Notes under the pieces: generated by a model | Seen by the model: only the letters and a program-made list of their open reading frames with translations | What the model was told of the DNA's origin: nothing | The model's database searches: none | Origin: Lachnospiraceae bacterium | GTDB taxonomy: Bacteria > Bacillota_A > Clostridia > Lachnospirales > Lachnospiraceae | Reading direction: 5' to 3' | Assembly: GCA_017553665.1 (NCBI GenBank) | Contig: JAFZKM010000257.1 | Location: forward strand, 1-6,521 | DNA: 6,521 nt | Program-made: the position numbers and the translations under genes | In this document: piece after piece, positions 6,322 through 6,521 of the stretch | Position numbering within the stretch: position 1 is the first letter of the stretch | How the letters are laid out: every line of letters starts with the position of its first letter

Positions 6322-6521
6322 ATGTCACCTGTAAACGGCCCTTCGGGCAATTTCTACGACAAATACAATACCAAGAACCCGATCGAGCGCATGCTCATGA
6401 AGAACTTCTTCCAGCGCGTCGGCCGTCTGTTTAAGCTTTCGGGCGTCGAAGACGGAACTCCGATCCTCGAGGCGGGCTGCGGAGAAGGCCATTTTACCGC
6501 CTTTATCCGTGAAAGCTTCCC
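6322..6521 (+). CDS. Class I SAM-dependent methyltransferase (N-terminal part)
   Basis: The frame opens at ATG 6322 and is still open at the window end, giving 66 complete codons. The only diagnostic motif is PILEAGCGEGHFTAF (47-61), which matches motif I of the Rossmann-fold methyltransferases: an acidic residue, then GCGEG, forming the S-adenosylmethionine loop. The N-terminus, NFYDKYNTKNPIERMLM (10-26), resembles a segment I recall from methyltransferases near envelope glycan genes in Clostridia; that recollection is weaker than the motif I call. The gene follows the folD stop by 30 nt with no terminator, so co-transcription is likely. The acceptor substrate cannot be inferred; the neighbouring glycan operon makes a lipid or sugar acceptor possible. 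The rest of the gene lies outside the window. Confidence 0.8.
   Translation, partial: MSPVNGPSGNFYDKYNTKNPIERMLMKNFFQRVGRLFKLSGVEDGTPILEAGCGEGHFTAFIRESF

Overview
The window is a compact bacterial chromosome segment with two divergent transcription units that meet at a promoter region of about 220 bp (5226-5445). The FolD subtype, the purine-rich Shine-Dalgarno sites, the tight gene spacing and the moderately GC-rich coding sequence suggest a Clostridia member (Bacillota), probably Lachnospiraceae or a close relative. This is inferred from recalled family resemblance; no phylogenetic marker is present.

Leftward unit (minus strand, 5225 to beyond position 1). The order of transcription is a polytopic membrane protein resembling GT-C glycosyltransferases (3237-5225), a family 2 glycosyltransferase with two C-terminal membrane helices like polyprenyl-phosphate sugar synthases (2209-3195), and a long frame that is still open at the left edge (1-2169). 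That last frame joins a polysaccharide pyruvyl transferase domain (N-terminal half) to a domain of the coenzyme F420 hydrogenase/dehydrogenase beta-subunit (FrhB/FdhB) family (C-terminal half). Gaps are 41 and 39 nt with no terminator, so the three genes look like one operon. The simplest reading is an envelope glycan pathway: a lipid-linked sugar is made on the cytoplasmic side, a membrane GT-C enzyme may use it on the outer side, and a pyruvyl transferase/redox fusion modifies a glycan precursor.

Divergent control region. The minus-strand operon has a TATAAT -10 box with a weak -35. The plus-strand unit has an extended -10 (TATGC-TATAGT). A perfect 14-bp palindrome (5356-5369) lies between them and is a candidate operator.

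Rightward unit (plus strand, 5446 to beyond the right end). folD (5446-6291) is a complete homologue of methylenetetrahydrofolate dehydrogenase/cyclohydrolase, but it lacks the canonical catalytic Lys and Gln. It is followed after 30 nt by the start of a class I SAM-dependent methyltransferase (6322-6521, cut by the window end).

The points most worth following are the pyruvyl transferase-FrhB fusion, the altered FolD active site and the shared control region. No RNA genes, CRISPR arrays, insertion sequences or long repeats were seen.
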